A stretch of DNA of 39,006 nucleotides from CAYOPZ01 sp964406005. GTDB taxonomy: Bacteria; Bacteroidota; Bacteroidia; Bacteroidales; SM23-62. Where the stretch lies: assembly GCA_964406005.1 (NCBI GenBank), contig CAYOPZ010000026.1, positions 1 to 39,006 of the forward strand. The letters run 5' to 3'. A model generated the notes under the pieces. The model saw only the letters and a list, made by a program, of their open reading frames with translations. It had not been told where the DNA came from and did not search any database. The position numbers and the translations under genes are program-made. Of this stretch, positions 16,614-24,943 are shown piece by piece; within the stretch, counting starts at the first letter, position 1; every line of letters starts with the position of its first letter.

Positions 16614-17636
16614 TTATTCGCTCATTGCTGCGATGGAGTTTTTAAGAAGGGCCATTGCATACGCGGGATTGTGCACCCCATGGCTCAGGTCATCGTCCAG
16701 GAATTTGAGATTGTAGATGGCACCCGCCTGGTCCGCCGTAACGGTAAGGGGTGTGCTTTCACTGGCATTGAGCAGCCCGTCCTCGTCAAGCAAATCAAGA
16801 TCGAACAATATGTTTTCCAGGCTGTCAATCAGTTCCGCGACATCCGTCTGGACATCACCGATATCGAAATCGGTTGCCGATGAATGGCATTCCGTGCAAC
16901 CGGCAACCCAGTCTCTCTCCGAGCCATGGTATTCATAGGTCATCCTTAAGGTATGTCCGCCCGCCTGGTCACCGAATGCATCGGGCATATGACAGGTTGT
17001 GCAGCCGGCATTGACATGGGGATTGCTTCCGGCGGCAGGATAACTTTCAGAACCGGATATTTCGTACCCGCCTGTACCGTACAATACTGCGGATTGTGAA
17101 GAATGATGCGGTCCCCATCTCGAGTCTGTTATGTTAAGGTCACTTCCTCCCAGTTCCCACATGGGATCGGGAATCCTGGGCTGGTGGCAGTTTGCACAGA
17201 CGTTGCCTTCACCGACATCAACAGAGATATCGTTGATCCAGAGGCTGACAGGGTCAGGATAGCTGATATCAAAATCCGTCAGGTCGTAGTTTACATGTAT
17301 ATTATGACAGGTCCTGCAGTTGGGAGGGGAGGGTTGCGTGATATCCGCCGAAGCTTCCATGGTTCCTGCCTCCATTCTGTCTATGAATCCTTCATGTGTG
17401 TGGCATGCGGCACAATCGGCGTCACTTCTCTCGAAAGCGCTTCCTGTCTGATGCTTTGAGTTTCCCGCCTGAAGTGACTTGACATAGATGTCGGAGTTAT
17501 CGTTATGGCATGATGCACAGACTACTGTCCCATCTTCTCCTGCAGGGCCGGCCGGCCCTTCGCAACCGGTCATTACAGTAAATGCCAGCACCAGGGCAGT
17601 GGCCGATAAGCTTAATAGATATGTGAATTTTTTCAT
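16614..17636 (-). CDS. Six-heme c-type cytochrome lipoprotein
   Basis: Predicted 340-residue lipoprotein. The lipid cysteine is residue 25 (MTGC). A short collagen-like linker, GPAGPAGEDG, follows it directly. Six CXXCH motifs start at residues 40, 75, 107, 147, 212 and 247, and additional histidines (for example H177, H178, H207, H228, H237) could be distal ligands. The C-terminal ninety residues lack hemes and include an acidic helix. A similar layout occurs in multiheme cytochromes of the c554/octaheme-reductase kind, but no catalytic motif stands out. It may be an outer-membrane or periplasmic electron carrier or terminal reductase. The ATG at 17636 gives the standard lipoprotein signal; a 13-residue extension upstream does not. 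Confidence 0.87.
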   Translation of the reverse strand: MKKFTYLLSLSATALVLAFTVMTGCEGPAGPAGEDGTVVCASCHNDNSDIYVKSLQAGNSKHQTGSAFERSDADCAACHTHEGFIDRMEAGTMEASADITQPSPPNCRTCHNIHVNYDLTDFDISYPDPVSLWINDISVDVGEGNVCANCHQPRIPDPMWELGGSDLNITDSRWGPHHSSQSAVLYGTGGYEISGSESYPAAGSNPHVNAGCTTCHMPDAFGDQAGGHTLRMTYEYHGSERDWVAGCTECHSSATDFDIGDVQTDVAELIDSLENILFDLDLLDEDGLLNASESTPLTVTADQAGAIYNLKFLDDDLSHGVHNPAYAMALLKNSIAAMSE

Positions 17637-17801
17637 TCTGAAAACAATATTAATGAGATGATTTAAAAATAGCAAGGCTTAGAAGAAAAGACAATAATCG
17701 CCGGATGATATAAACAATATTAGAGAGAGACTTTTTCTATCCTGAATCTTGACAAATATCGCTTGATAATCGATATACATCATTAATTTTACCGGAAAAT
17801 A

Positions 17802-17818
17802 CCTGTTCGCGGAACAGG
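17802..17818. promoter_or_regulatory. Perfect short palindrome upstream of asmA-like gene
   Basis: CCTGTTC (17802-17808), loop GCG, GAACAGG (17812-17818). It lies in the 270-base divergent region between the six-heme lipoprotein and the AsmA-like gene. There is no T-run after it in either direction, so a terminator is unlikely. It could be an operator. The arms resemble an SOS-box half-site order (CTGT...ACAG) with a seven-base spacer, which is not the standard spacing. Confidence 0.25.
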
Positions 17819-17906
17819 AATTGTGTCATTAAGCCGTAACCTGCGATCCTTTGAATAGGGAATTATTCATATTTTTAACTGAAATAATTAAGGTAAAAAA
17901 GAAAAA

Positions 17907-20702
17907 ATGAAAAAGATACTGAAGATACTGCTGGTTGCAATTCTGGTCATCCTGGCCGTACTTGTCGTTACACCTGTTGTGTTCAAAAAGCAATTGCTTG
18001 AAAAAGCCAGGGAACTGGCCAATACCAGCGTGAACGCCAGAATCGACTTCAGCGATCTGAAACTGAACTTTTTCAGTGATTTCCCGCGTCTTACCGTCTC
18101 GCTTTATGATGTTTCGGTTACCGGGACAGACACTTTTGAAGGTGACACACTGGTTGCCTTCGAAGCGTTTTCTGCCACCCTGAATGTGATGAGCCTGATC
18201 GGGAAAAAGGCCATTGACGTAAGGCAGATACTGCTCGACCGTCCGAGGATCTCCGCGCAGGTGACGGAAGATGGAACGGCCAGCTGGGACATTGCCAAAG
18301 AAAGCGGAGAAGCCGGGAAGGAGACGGCGGATACTGCCGGGGGAGGGAATATGGACCTGAAAGTGGCGCTGAAAAAATTCGAGATCCGAAGTGCCTCGGT
18401 ATCCTATTCTGATCTGAGCTCCGGTATGGTTGCTTCCATGGAGGATTTCAATTTCATCCTGTCGGGTGATCTGGCCGCAGATCATTCCAGTCTTGCATTG
18501 TCTTCAACCGCAGGCAAGCTGAATTTTGTGATGGACGGTATCCGTTATGTGAGGGATGCCAGGCTGGACATAAGTATCATGGCAGATGCTGACCTGGTGA
18601 ATCACGTCTTCACCCTGAAAGACAATTCCTTTTCCGTCAACGACCTGGTGTTGCTGCTGGATGGAAGTGTTTCCCTGCCGGAGGATGAAGATGTTGCCGT
18701 GGATGTGCATTTTGCCACTGCAGAAACCTCCTTTAAAAGCCTGCTTTCCATGGTGCCGGCGATCTATATGAGGGATTTCGAAGAGGTCGAGACAGACGGT
18801 CTGCTGAGCCTGTCGGGGAATATCAGGGGAAGCCTGACGGACGAGCATACACCATCTGCAGATTTGAAGCTCCTGGTTGAAAATGCAATGTTCAATTACC
18901 CCGATCTGCCGGAATCTGCAGACCGCATTCACATCGATCTGGATGTCCAATATGACGGGATTCAGAATGATAATTCCGTGGTCGATGTAAATGCATTTCA
19001 TGTGGAACTCGGACAGAATCCCGTCGATTTCAGCATGCACATGATCACCCCCGTCAGCGATCCGCAGGTGAATGCCCGCCTGGAAACCAAAATTGATTTT
19101 TCGACCCTGGCCGAGGTGATCCCCCTGGAGGATGTGAACCTGACAGGCTTTCTGGATGCCGGTATAGATATTATGGGCAGAATGTCCAGTCTTAAAAATG
19201 AACGCTTCGATGAGTTCAGGGCAGATGGCCGGCTGGAGTTGCGGGATTTCGAACTGAATTCGCCCGACATGCCGGGGCCTGTTATGATCAACCATACCCT
19301 TATGAATTTCTCCCCTCAATTTGTGGAGCTTGCGGATTTTGACGCCGGCATAGGCCGCAGTGATGTCCGGATGAAAGGCAGACTTGAGAATTTTCTGCCC
19401 TATGTGTTCGAGGATGGCACCGTCAGAGGCACCCTCGATCTGAACGGTAATCTGCTTGATCTGAATGAATTCATGAGCACCGGAGAGGTGGAAGAGGAAA
19501 CCACGGGCGATACAGTTGCTCTATCAGTCTTTGAAGTTCCGGCAAATGTGGATTTCATCTTCCGGTCTGATATCCGGAAGGTTTTGTTTGACAGCCTGGA
19601 TATTTATAATCTCAAGGGCCTGATCACCGTGAGAGACAGGCGTGTAATCCTCCGGAACCTGAACATGGATGCTTTGGAGGGCGGAATATCATTAAGCGGT
19701 GAATACAATACTCAGGACATCACCTCCCCCATGGTTGAACTGTCCCTGGATGTCAATAAGATAGATATTCCTTCTGCATTCAATGCATTTGTTACGGTAC
19801 AGCAACTTGCTCCTGTTGCAGAGAGAACCACGGGTACGGTTTCGGCCAGGCTGGAATTCACCTCCTTCCTGGACCCGGAGATGATGCCGGTTATGAACTC
19901 CATTGTGGGACAGGGAAGCCTGGGTTCCGAAATGATACGTATAGATAACTCGGCGACCTTTGAAAAAATCGGGGATGTTCTGAAATCAGACAGGTTCAGG
20001 GTGATCACCATGGAGAACCTGGTTATCAATTTTTCCATACGCAACGGACGTGTGTATGTCCAGCCCTACCGGACCAGGATCGGGAGTAGCGAACTGATTT
20101 TCAGTGGGGATCAGGGGATCGACCAGTCAATGAACTACGAGGTCCAGATGAAGATCCCCCGCACGGAACTCGGAAGTACAGCACAGGCCGGTATTGATGA
20201 ATTGTCTTCCATGGCAGCCGCCCAGGGCATAACCCTTGGCCCCGGCGAGACGATCGATGTTAAGTTCATTGTGACGGGTACTTTTTCTGATCCGCAGGTC
20301 AGACCCGTATTCGAGGAAGGGGTAAGGAATGTTGCACGGGAGGTCAGGGAACAGGTACAGGAAAAGGTGGAGGAAAAAGTGGAAGAGGTCAGGGAGGATG
20401 TTCAGGAAGAAATCAGCAGGGAAGCCGAAAGGATCATGGCTGAAGCACAGGAGCAGGCTGACAGACTTAAGCAGGAGGCGAAGGATGCAGGGGAGGAGCT
20501 GGTCAGGGTGGCCGAAGAGGAAGGTCAGAAACGGATAGATGAAGCCGGCAGTAATCCCATCCGGAAACTGGCTGCCGAACAGTATGCCCGGACCCTGAAA
20601 TCCGAGGCAGAGGAAAAAGCGAAACGGCTTGAAGAAGAGGCTGAACAGAAAGCGGATGAAATTTTGAAAAAAGCGCAGGAACAGGCGGATCGGCTGGAAT
20701 AG
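17907..20702 (+). CDS. AsmA-like family protein with long C-terminal coiled coil
   Basis: Predicted 931-residue envelope protein. One N-terminal helix (about 4-27) anchors it in the inner membrane. A very long repetitive beta-rich region follows (about 35-800), typical of AsmA/TamB/VPS13-like bridge proteins that help move phospholipids toward the outer membrane. The AsmA C-terminal-like segment (TGTVSARLEFTSF to RTRIGSSELIFSG) is at about 630-740. From about residue 800 the protein is a Glu/Ala/Lys-rich coiled coil. It ends three bases from the convergent rplS gene. The precise lipid role is inferred from the family. Confidence 0.85.
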   Translation: MKKILKILLVAILVILAVLVVTPVVFKKQLLEKARELANTSVNARIDFSDLKLNFFSDFPRLTVSLYDVSVTGTDTFEGDTLVAFEAFSATLNVMSLIGKKAIDVRQILLDRPRISAQVTEDGTASWDIAKESGEAGKETADTAGGGNMDLKVALKKFEIRSASVSYSDLSSGMVASMEDFNFILSGDLAADHSSLALSSTAGKLNFVMDGIRYVRDARLDISIMADADLVNHVFTLKDNSFSVNDLVLLLDGSVSLPEDEDVAVDVHFATAETSFKSLLSMVPAIYMRDFEEVETDGLLSLSGNIRGSLTDEHTPSADLKLLVENAMFNYPDLPESADRIHIDLDVQYDGIQNDNSVVDVNAFHVELGQNPVDFSMHMITPVSDPQVNARLETKIDFSTLAEVIPLEDVNLTGFLDAGIDIMGRMSSLKNERFDEFRADGRLELRDFELNSPDMPGPVMINHTLMNFSPQFVELADFDAGIGRSDVRMKGRLENFLPYVFEDGTVRGTLDLNGNLLDLNEFMSTGEVEEETTGDTVALSVFEVPANVDFIFRSDIRKVLFDSLDIYNLKGLITVRDRRVILRNLNMDALEGGISLSGEYNTQDITSPMVELSLDVNKIDIPSAFNAFVTVQQLAPVAERTTGTVSARLEFTSFLDPEMMPVMNSIVGQGSLGSEMIRIDNSATFEKIGDVLKSDRFRVITMENLVINFSIRNGRVYVQPYRTRIGSSELIFSGDQGIDQSMNYEVQMKIPRTELGSTAQAGIDELSSMAAAQGITLGPGETIDVKFIVTGTFSDPQVRPVFEEGVRNVAREVREQVQEKVEEKVEEVREDVQEEISREAERIMAEAQEQADRLKQEAKDAGEELVRVAEEEGQKRIDEAGSNPIRKLAAEQYARTLKSEAEEKAKRLEEEAEQKADEILKKAQEQADRLE

Positions 20703-20705
20703 GGA

Positions 20706-21053
20706 TTAAATTCTCTTTTCCTGGATACGTGCTTTTTTGCCGGTCCTTTGGCGCAGGTAATAGATTCTGGCACGACGCACATGTCCGCGTTTGTTGATCT
20801 CAATTTTTTCTATGAAAGGAGATTCGAGCGGGAAAATTCTTTCGACGCCAATATTCCCTGACATTTTCCTGACCGTAAATGTTTCGGACATGCCCGGTCC
20901 GCGCCGTTGCATGACTACTCCACGGAATTGCTGTATCCTTTCCTTGTTGCCTTCCCTGATCTTGTAATGGACGGTAATGGTATCCCCGGCTCTGAATTCC
21001 GGATAATTCTTATCCCTGACAAATGCCGATTCGGCTGTTTTTAGTAAATCCAT
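20706..21053 (-). CDS. rplS: 50S ribosomal protein L19
   Basis: Predicted 115 residues, the usual family length. The core PEFRAGDTITVHYKIREG, QFRGVVMQRRG and the basic C-terminal RARIYYLRQRTGKKARI are characteristic of bacterial L19, which lies at the 30S/50S interface. It appears monocistronic here, with a 300-base noncoding stretch upstream that should contain its promoter, and it converges with the AsmA-like gene. A box TATATTCG read on the minus strand near 21096-21103 is one mismatch from the Bacteroidota -7 consensus TAnnTTTG. Confidence 0.97.
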   Translation of the reverse strand: MDLLKTAESAFVRDKNYPEFRAGDTITVHYKIREGNKERIQQFRGVVMQRRGPGMSETFTVRKMSGNIGVERIFPLESPFIEKIEINKRGHVRRARIYYLRQRTGKKARIQEKRI

Positions 21054-21244
21054 CCTGATTTTGCTTTTGAAACTTAAAACCTGATCATTGACAAGGCGCG
21101 AATATACGAATAAATTTCATAATATGCCTTATGCGTTTTCTGTGGTTTTCCTGGTGAGTTAAGCCATTCTGTATTAACAATTAAGTTGGGACTTGTTTAT
21201 AATTATTTTATGTTTTTTTAACATCTTTTTAGAAACAAAATCGT

Positions 21245-21360
21245 GATCTTTGCGTTTAACAAATAAAGGAAGACACAATTAAGGTTGAAATCAGGTTTAG
21301 TGGTTAGTGTTTTTAGTTAGTAGTTAGGGTGAAAGGCGCAGTAGGAGCTGCGCCTTTTTT
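21245..21360 (+). ncRNA. Possible small RNA between rplS and anmK (promoter-like box to terminator)
   Basis: The 306-base stretch 21054-21359 holds no convincing large gene. On the plus strand GATCTTTG (21245-21252) differs by one base from the Bacteroidota -7 box TAnnTTTG. About 80 bases later a ten-base stem (21332-21341 with 21348-21357) ends in a run of six T. The interval contains repeated GTTAG units and, at best, an eleven-codon frame from a TTG. That layout would give a transcript of about 100 nucleotides. I see no -33 element and no known RNA family, and the hairpin may simply be a terminator for the minus-strand anmK unit. Confidence 0.35.
21332..21360 (+). terminator. Rho-independent terminator, possibly bidirectional
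   Basis: AAAGGCGCAG (21332-21341) pairs with CTGCGCCTTT (21348-21357) around a TAGGAG loop, with TTTTTT at 21355-21360. The T-run favours the plus strand. On the minus strand only three T follow the stem, but the hairpin lies directly after the anmK unit and could stop it as well. Confidence 0.75.
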
Positions 21361-21449
21361 CAATTTGCAAACATATTTTCCACGATCCGGATGTGGTCCT
21401 CCTTAAGCCGGCTTATCCTGTCACCGTTCGTGTGTTTCATATCTTTCAT
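21360..21449 (-). CDS. Possible 29-residue small protein coupled to anmK
   Basis: An ATG overlaps the anmK stop codon (TGATG) and opens a 29-codon frame, MKDMKHTNGDRISRLKEDHI continuing to VENMFAN and a TGA that abuts the terminator hairpin. The composition is charged and helix-like, and the frame fills almost all the space between anmK and the terminator. It could be a real translationally coupled peptide, or the degraded end of a longer gene. No family is recognised, and a frame of this length can arise by chance. Confidence 0.3.
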   Translation of the reverse strand: MKDMKHTNGDRISRLKEDHIRIVENMFAN

Positions 21450-22495
21450 CAGGCCGGGTTGCATATCACACCGCAGCATGAATCCCTTGCAGCCCCGGTC
21501 ACTGAAGCAAAGCAATTGATTTTGTTTTTTTCCCTTAGTAGCCCCAGGAATGCAAATACCAGGGCTTCCTTAAAATCAACAAGCAGGTCTTCCGGTATGA
21601 CAATTCTGGATTTGCTGTAATCGCGGATAAGACCGATAAGGAATTTATTATGGGTCCCGCCCCCTGTAACAAGGACGCTTGCATCTTTTTCCAGGGAACG
21701 CGATACTTGCAGGGCGATATGCTCGTATACGGTTCTCATTGTATCCGTTACGGGAATTCTGAAACCATGGATACAAGGCAGGAAATTGGATTCCAGCCAT
21801 TCCCTTCCCAAAGATGCAGGCCCTGTCTTATGGTAATAGGGAAGTTCATTCAGCATTTCAAGCAGTTCATCACATATGTATCCCGATTTTCCCGCTTCGC
21901 CATTTTTGTCATAGGGCAATTCAAGCTCCCGGGACAAATGGTTCAGGATAAGGTTCGCCGGGCATATGTCCCTGGCCATGCGCAATCCTTCCCGGTTGTA
22001 TGAAACATTTGCTATACCGCCCAGGTTCAGGCAATAATCATACTTCCAGAAAAGGTATTCGTCACCGACAGGCACCAGGGGCGCACCCTGTCCTCCGAGC
22101 AACACATCCAGCTTACGGAAATCACCGATGGTCCGGGTACCGGTAAGAGCAGCAATGACCTGGGGATCACCGATCTGTAACGTAAATGAGGATTCCGGCT
22201 GATGAAAAACAGTATGACCGTGTGAGGCAATCAAGTCCGCCACAAGTCCGTACGAGGCCAGAAAGTCTCCTGCCTTCTCCGCAATGAACTGACCGTATTC
22301 ATGGTGCAGGAACTGGAGATCCATTCCTGAAAGATCAGGAGCTGCCCTCAATTTTCCGGACCATTGATCCGTGTAGGGAATGGTTTCAGCAGCCAGTATT
22401 TTCCAGGTCCATTTCCCTGCTTTCCTGTCAAAAGAACAGACGGCAAGATCCAGGCCGTCAAGAGAGGTTCCCGACATGATTCCCAGTACATTCAT
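21449..22495 (-). CDS. anmK: Anhydro-N-acetylmuramic acid kinase
   Basis: Predicted 348-residue cytoplasmic kinase. The ATP-site opening GTSLDGLD (about residues 9-16), SHGHTVFHQP, LQIGDP, LGGQGAPLVPVGD, NLGGIANVSY and VTGGGTHN are the family's landmarks. AnmK hydrolyses the anhydro ring of 1,6-anhydro-MurNAc from peptidoglycan turnover and phosphorylates it to MurNAc-6-phosphate, feeding cell-wall recycling. It begins two bases after the stop of an M23 peptidase gene, so a cell-wall cleaving enzyme and a recycling enzyme are co-transcribed. Confidence 0.95.
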   Translation of the reverse strand: MNVLGIMSGTSLDGLDLAVCSFDRKAGKWTWKILAAETIPYTDQWSGKLRAAPDLSGMDLQFLHHEYGQFIAEKAGDFLASYGLVADLIASHGHTVFHQPESSFTLQIGDPQVIAALTGTRTIGDFRKLDVLLGGQGAPLVPVGDEYLFWKYDYCLNLGGIANVSYNREGLRMARDICPANLILNHLSRELELPYDKNGEAGKSGYICDELLEMLNELPYYHKTGPASLGREWLESNFLPCIHGFRIPVTDTMRTVYEHIALQVSRSLEKDASVLVTGGGTHNKFLIGLIRDYSKSRIVIPEDLLVDFKEALVFAFLGLLREKNKINCFASVTGAARDSCCGVICNPA

Positions 22496-22497
22496 CC

Positions 22498-24231
22498 CTA
22501 CCAGTAGAATTCCGTGTAATAATACGAAATATTCTCCTTATTATCTGTAATGTATAACTCGAGTTCGTGTTGTGATCCCCTGTTGATGCGGCTTGCATCA
22601 AAGGTATAGGATACAAGGTCATTTTTCGGGTCATATTCAAACAGGGCCCACCGGTTGTCTATATATCCTTCATAGGATTTTATTCCCGAGAGGTCATCTG
22701 TAACCCTGAAACGGACGGATTGCTCCCTGCTCATATCAGTCCTGCCATTCTGCACAAGGGGTATGATCTTCGGGGGAAGGGTATCGAGGGCCACGGTAAA
22801 ATTCCCGAAACTGAGGATTTCGGTAATGACCCGGCCATCCTTCCACTGGCCACCTACTGATTCGATTTCCCCTTCATCACTGACCATGCCGATAAGGGCT
22901 TTCCCTTTTAAGGAATCCGGTAAGCCTTCCGGTTCAATGGCAAGTCTGCAGGCCATATGCAGGGGGGTGTAAGGATTGTGCAAATGATACACAGGTGCAT
23001 ATGTGCCGGGAAGCATCTCTGTCCTGGCAAAATTGAAATTCAGGTCATCGTACAGCGCTCCTTCCGGGATTTGCAGTTCCAGTCGAGCGCGATTGAATTC
23101 ATTGGGATTCATACAGGAGAATATCTCGGTATATGCTTCCTGTTCATTCTTCCGGTTAAGGGCCGAACGGCTGCCTCCCAGGACCGTAAAAGCGATCGTC
23201 GACCGGTTCCCGTAGGCATCATCAAGGATAAATGCAATATGGAATGCCCTGTTTTCCGAAAAATCCAGAATACCGCCCTGGTCCGTGAATTCGTAGAGTC
23301 CCAGTTTATTGTTGGGATCCAGAAATGCCTTTTGCACGGTTCTCTTGTTACGGCCCTTTTCCTCATAGTCAATATAGCTGTTAATATACCTGGTTTCATT
23401 GAAGGAAAATTGTTTCATTTCCCAGTGGTATTTCAGCTGGTCGTCGACAAGCATGCGCACACTGTACAATCCGCAACGGTTATTCGCCCCATCGAGGTAG
23501 TCGTAGGCTTCAATCCCATAACCGATGGGGCCGTCCACCCTTATGGTATCGGATGATTTCAGCCTGTATTCACCGTTGTCACCGCTGACCTCGAACCGTT
23601 GTTTCAGGCGGGAATTGTTAACCAGTCCACCGTCCCCCTTCGGGTAAACATACAGCGACAGGATTTTCGGGGGCATATGATCTTCAATATCAAACCCGAA
23701 CAACAAGGCATTTATGGGTTCCTGCGGGCCTGAATCGCGTATTTCAAAATGCAGGTGGGGCCCGGATGTATTCCCGGTAGATCCCGAATATGCTATCAAT
23801 TCTCCCTTACTTACGGGCCATTCCTCCCTGCCGGTGAAAATATCCAGGGTATGTTGCTCTCTCTCGTACTGTATCTTTCTAACATATTCCGCTATGTCCT
23901 CGCGAAACCTGTCAAGATGTCCGTAAACAGTGGTATAGCCATTAGGATGGTTGATGTAAAGGGTATTCCCGTATCCGCCGGTTTCAATTTTAATCCTGGA
24001 TATGAAGCCTTCAGCAGAGGCATATACCTTAAGACCTGTGACCCCCAGTGTCTTAATATCTATACCGGCATGAAAATGGTTTGTCCGCAACTCACCGAAA
24101 TTTCCGGACAGATACATGGGGATGTCCAGGGGTGCCCTGAAATAATCCGCCGGATATTCCTGCTGTGCCTTCAAACATGGATACAGGCTCAGAAATGCAT
24201 ACAGGCACAACAATGTTTTATTCCGGATCAT
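22498..24231 (-). CDS. M23-family metallopeptidase (LytM-type) with C-terminal beta-rich region
   Basis: Predicted 577-residue exported protein. Signal peptide about 1-22 (ending KAQ). The peptidase domain lies near the N-terminus, about residues 35-170, with zinc ligands H54 and D58 (HAGID), H159 and H161 (GPHLHF) and a further H105, so it should be an active peptidoglycan endopeptidase. About 400 residues of beta-rich, Ig-like sequence follow; their role is unknown, and a C-terminal passage (SVRFRVTDDLSGIKSYEG) resembles bacterial Ig-like domains. It is first in a two-gene unit with anmK and divergent from the zap genes. Confidence 0.9.
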   Translation of the reverse strand: MIRNKTLLCLYAFLSLYPCLKAQQEYPADYFRAPLDIPMYLSGNFGELRTNHFHAGIDIKTLGVTGLKVYASAEGFISRIKIETGGYGNTLYINHPNGYTTVYGHLDRFREDIAEYVRKIQYEREQHTLDIFTGREEWPVSKGELIAYSGSTGNTSGPHLHFEIRDSGPQEPINALLFGFDIEDHMPPKILSLYVYPKGDGGLVNNSRLKQRFEVSGDNGEYRLKSSDTIRVDGPIGYGIEAYDYLDGANNRCGLYSVRMLVDDQLKYHWEMKQFSFNETRYINSYIDYEEKGRNKRTVQKAFLDPNNKLGLYEFTDQGGILDFSENRAFHIAFILDDAYGNRSTIAFTVLGGSRSALNRKNEQEAYTEIFSCMNPNEFNRARLELQIPEGALYDDLNFNFARTEMLPGTYAPVYHLHNPYTPLHMACRLAIEPEGLPDSLKGKALIGMVSDEGEIESVGGQWKDGRVITEILSFGNFTVALDTLPPKIIPLVQNGRTDMSREQSVRFRVTDDLSGIKSYEGYIDNRWALFEYDPKNDLVSYTFDASRINRGSQHELELYITDNKENISYYYTEFYW

Positions 24232-24297
24232 GAAACTGTATTGCGATGCGGTTCGTAAATTCGGAATCCAAATATTTTAAAATTTCTGCAACAATCT

Positions 24298-24305
24298 TAT
24301 ATTTG
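24298..24305 (+). promoter_or_regulatory. Bacteroidota -7 box before the zapB-like/zapA unit
   Basis: TATATTTG matches the Bacteroidota sigma-ABfr -7 consensus TAnnTTTG exactly and lies 18 bases before the ATG at 24324, implying a very short leader. A clear TTG -33 element is not seen; the region about 20 bases upstream is TTTTAAAA. Confidence 0.5.
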
Positions 24306-24323
24306 TAATAAGAAATTATTAAC

Positions 24324-24617
24324 ATGAGTTCAGCTCAGGGGGATATACTGAAGCAGTTACAGCAGCGAATTTACAGGGTACTGGAACTGTATTCTTCTCA
24401 AAAGGCGGAAAATGAGCAGCTCAGAAAACAAAAAGATGCACTGGAGGAGAAACTCCAGATTGACCAGAGTAGTAAAAAGGAACTTGAAAATAAGTATAAC
24501 AGACTTAAAATTTCAAAAGCGCTGGTCGCGTCCAGCAATGATTTGCATGATGCAAAATTGAAAGTGAACAGGATGGTGCGGGAGATCGATAAATGTATTG
24601 CTCTTTTGAACAGGTAA
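24324..24617 (+). CDS. ZapB-like small coiled-coil protein upstream of zapA
   Basis: Predicted 97 residues, almost wholly coiled coil (about residues 5-75: heptads rich in Q, E, K and L) with a conserved-looking tail VREIDKCIALLN. Small coiled-coil proteins directly upstream of zapA are common in Bacteroidota and probably act in Z-ring organisation, but homology to E. coli ZapB cannot be judged from coiled-coil sequence alone. It is separated from zapA by six bases. Confidence 0.75.
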   Translation: MSSAQGDILKQLQQRIYRVLELYSSQKAENEQLRKQKDALEEKLQIDQSSKKELENKYNRLKISKALVASSNDLHDAKLKVNRMVREIDKCIALLNR

Positions 24618-24623
24618 CACCGG

Positions 24624-24914
24624 ATGGATGACCAACTGTCAATTCGTATCAATATTGCCGACCGGTTTTACCCTTTGAAAATTAACCGGAAGGATGAAGA
24701 GAAGATCCGAAAAGCAGCCAGATCCATAAATGAAAAAGTATTACTATACAAACAGAAATATAAGGATAAGGATACGCAGGATTTCCTTGCAATGGCAGCC
24801 CTGCAGTTTGTAATAAAGGTACTTGAAAACGAAGGAGAGGCGATTGACGATGAGATTTACGATAAGATCAGGGAATTGAATGACGCAGTGGGAAGTGTTT
24901 TAAACAGTGAGTAA
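24624..24914 (+). CDS. zapA: Cell division protein ZapA
   Basis: Predicted 96 residues. The N-terminal globular half (SIRINIADRFYPLKI, KDEEKIRKAARSINEKV) and the C-terminal coiled coil (DFLAMAALQFVIKVLENEGE) follow the ZapA pattern. ZapA binds FtsZ and cross-links protofilaments in the Z-ring. It follows the ZapB-like gene by six bases and precedes the probable 6S RNA, an order that recalls the zapA-ssrS pair of gammaproteobacteria. Confidence 0.9.
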   Translation: MDDQLSIRINIADRFYPLKINRKDEEKIRKAARSINEKVLLYKQKYKDKDTQDFLAMAALQFVIKVLENEGEAIDDEIYDKIRELNDAVGSVLNSE

Positions 24915-24943
24915 TATACGTTCTTTAACATACAACGATTTAG

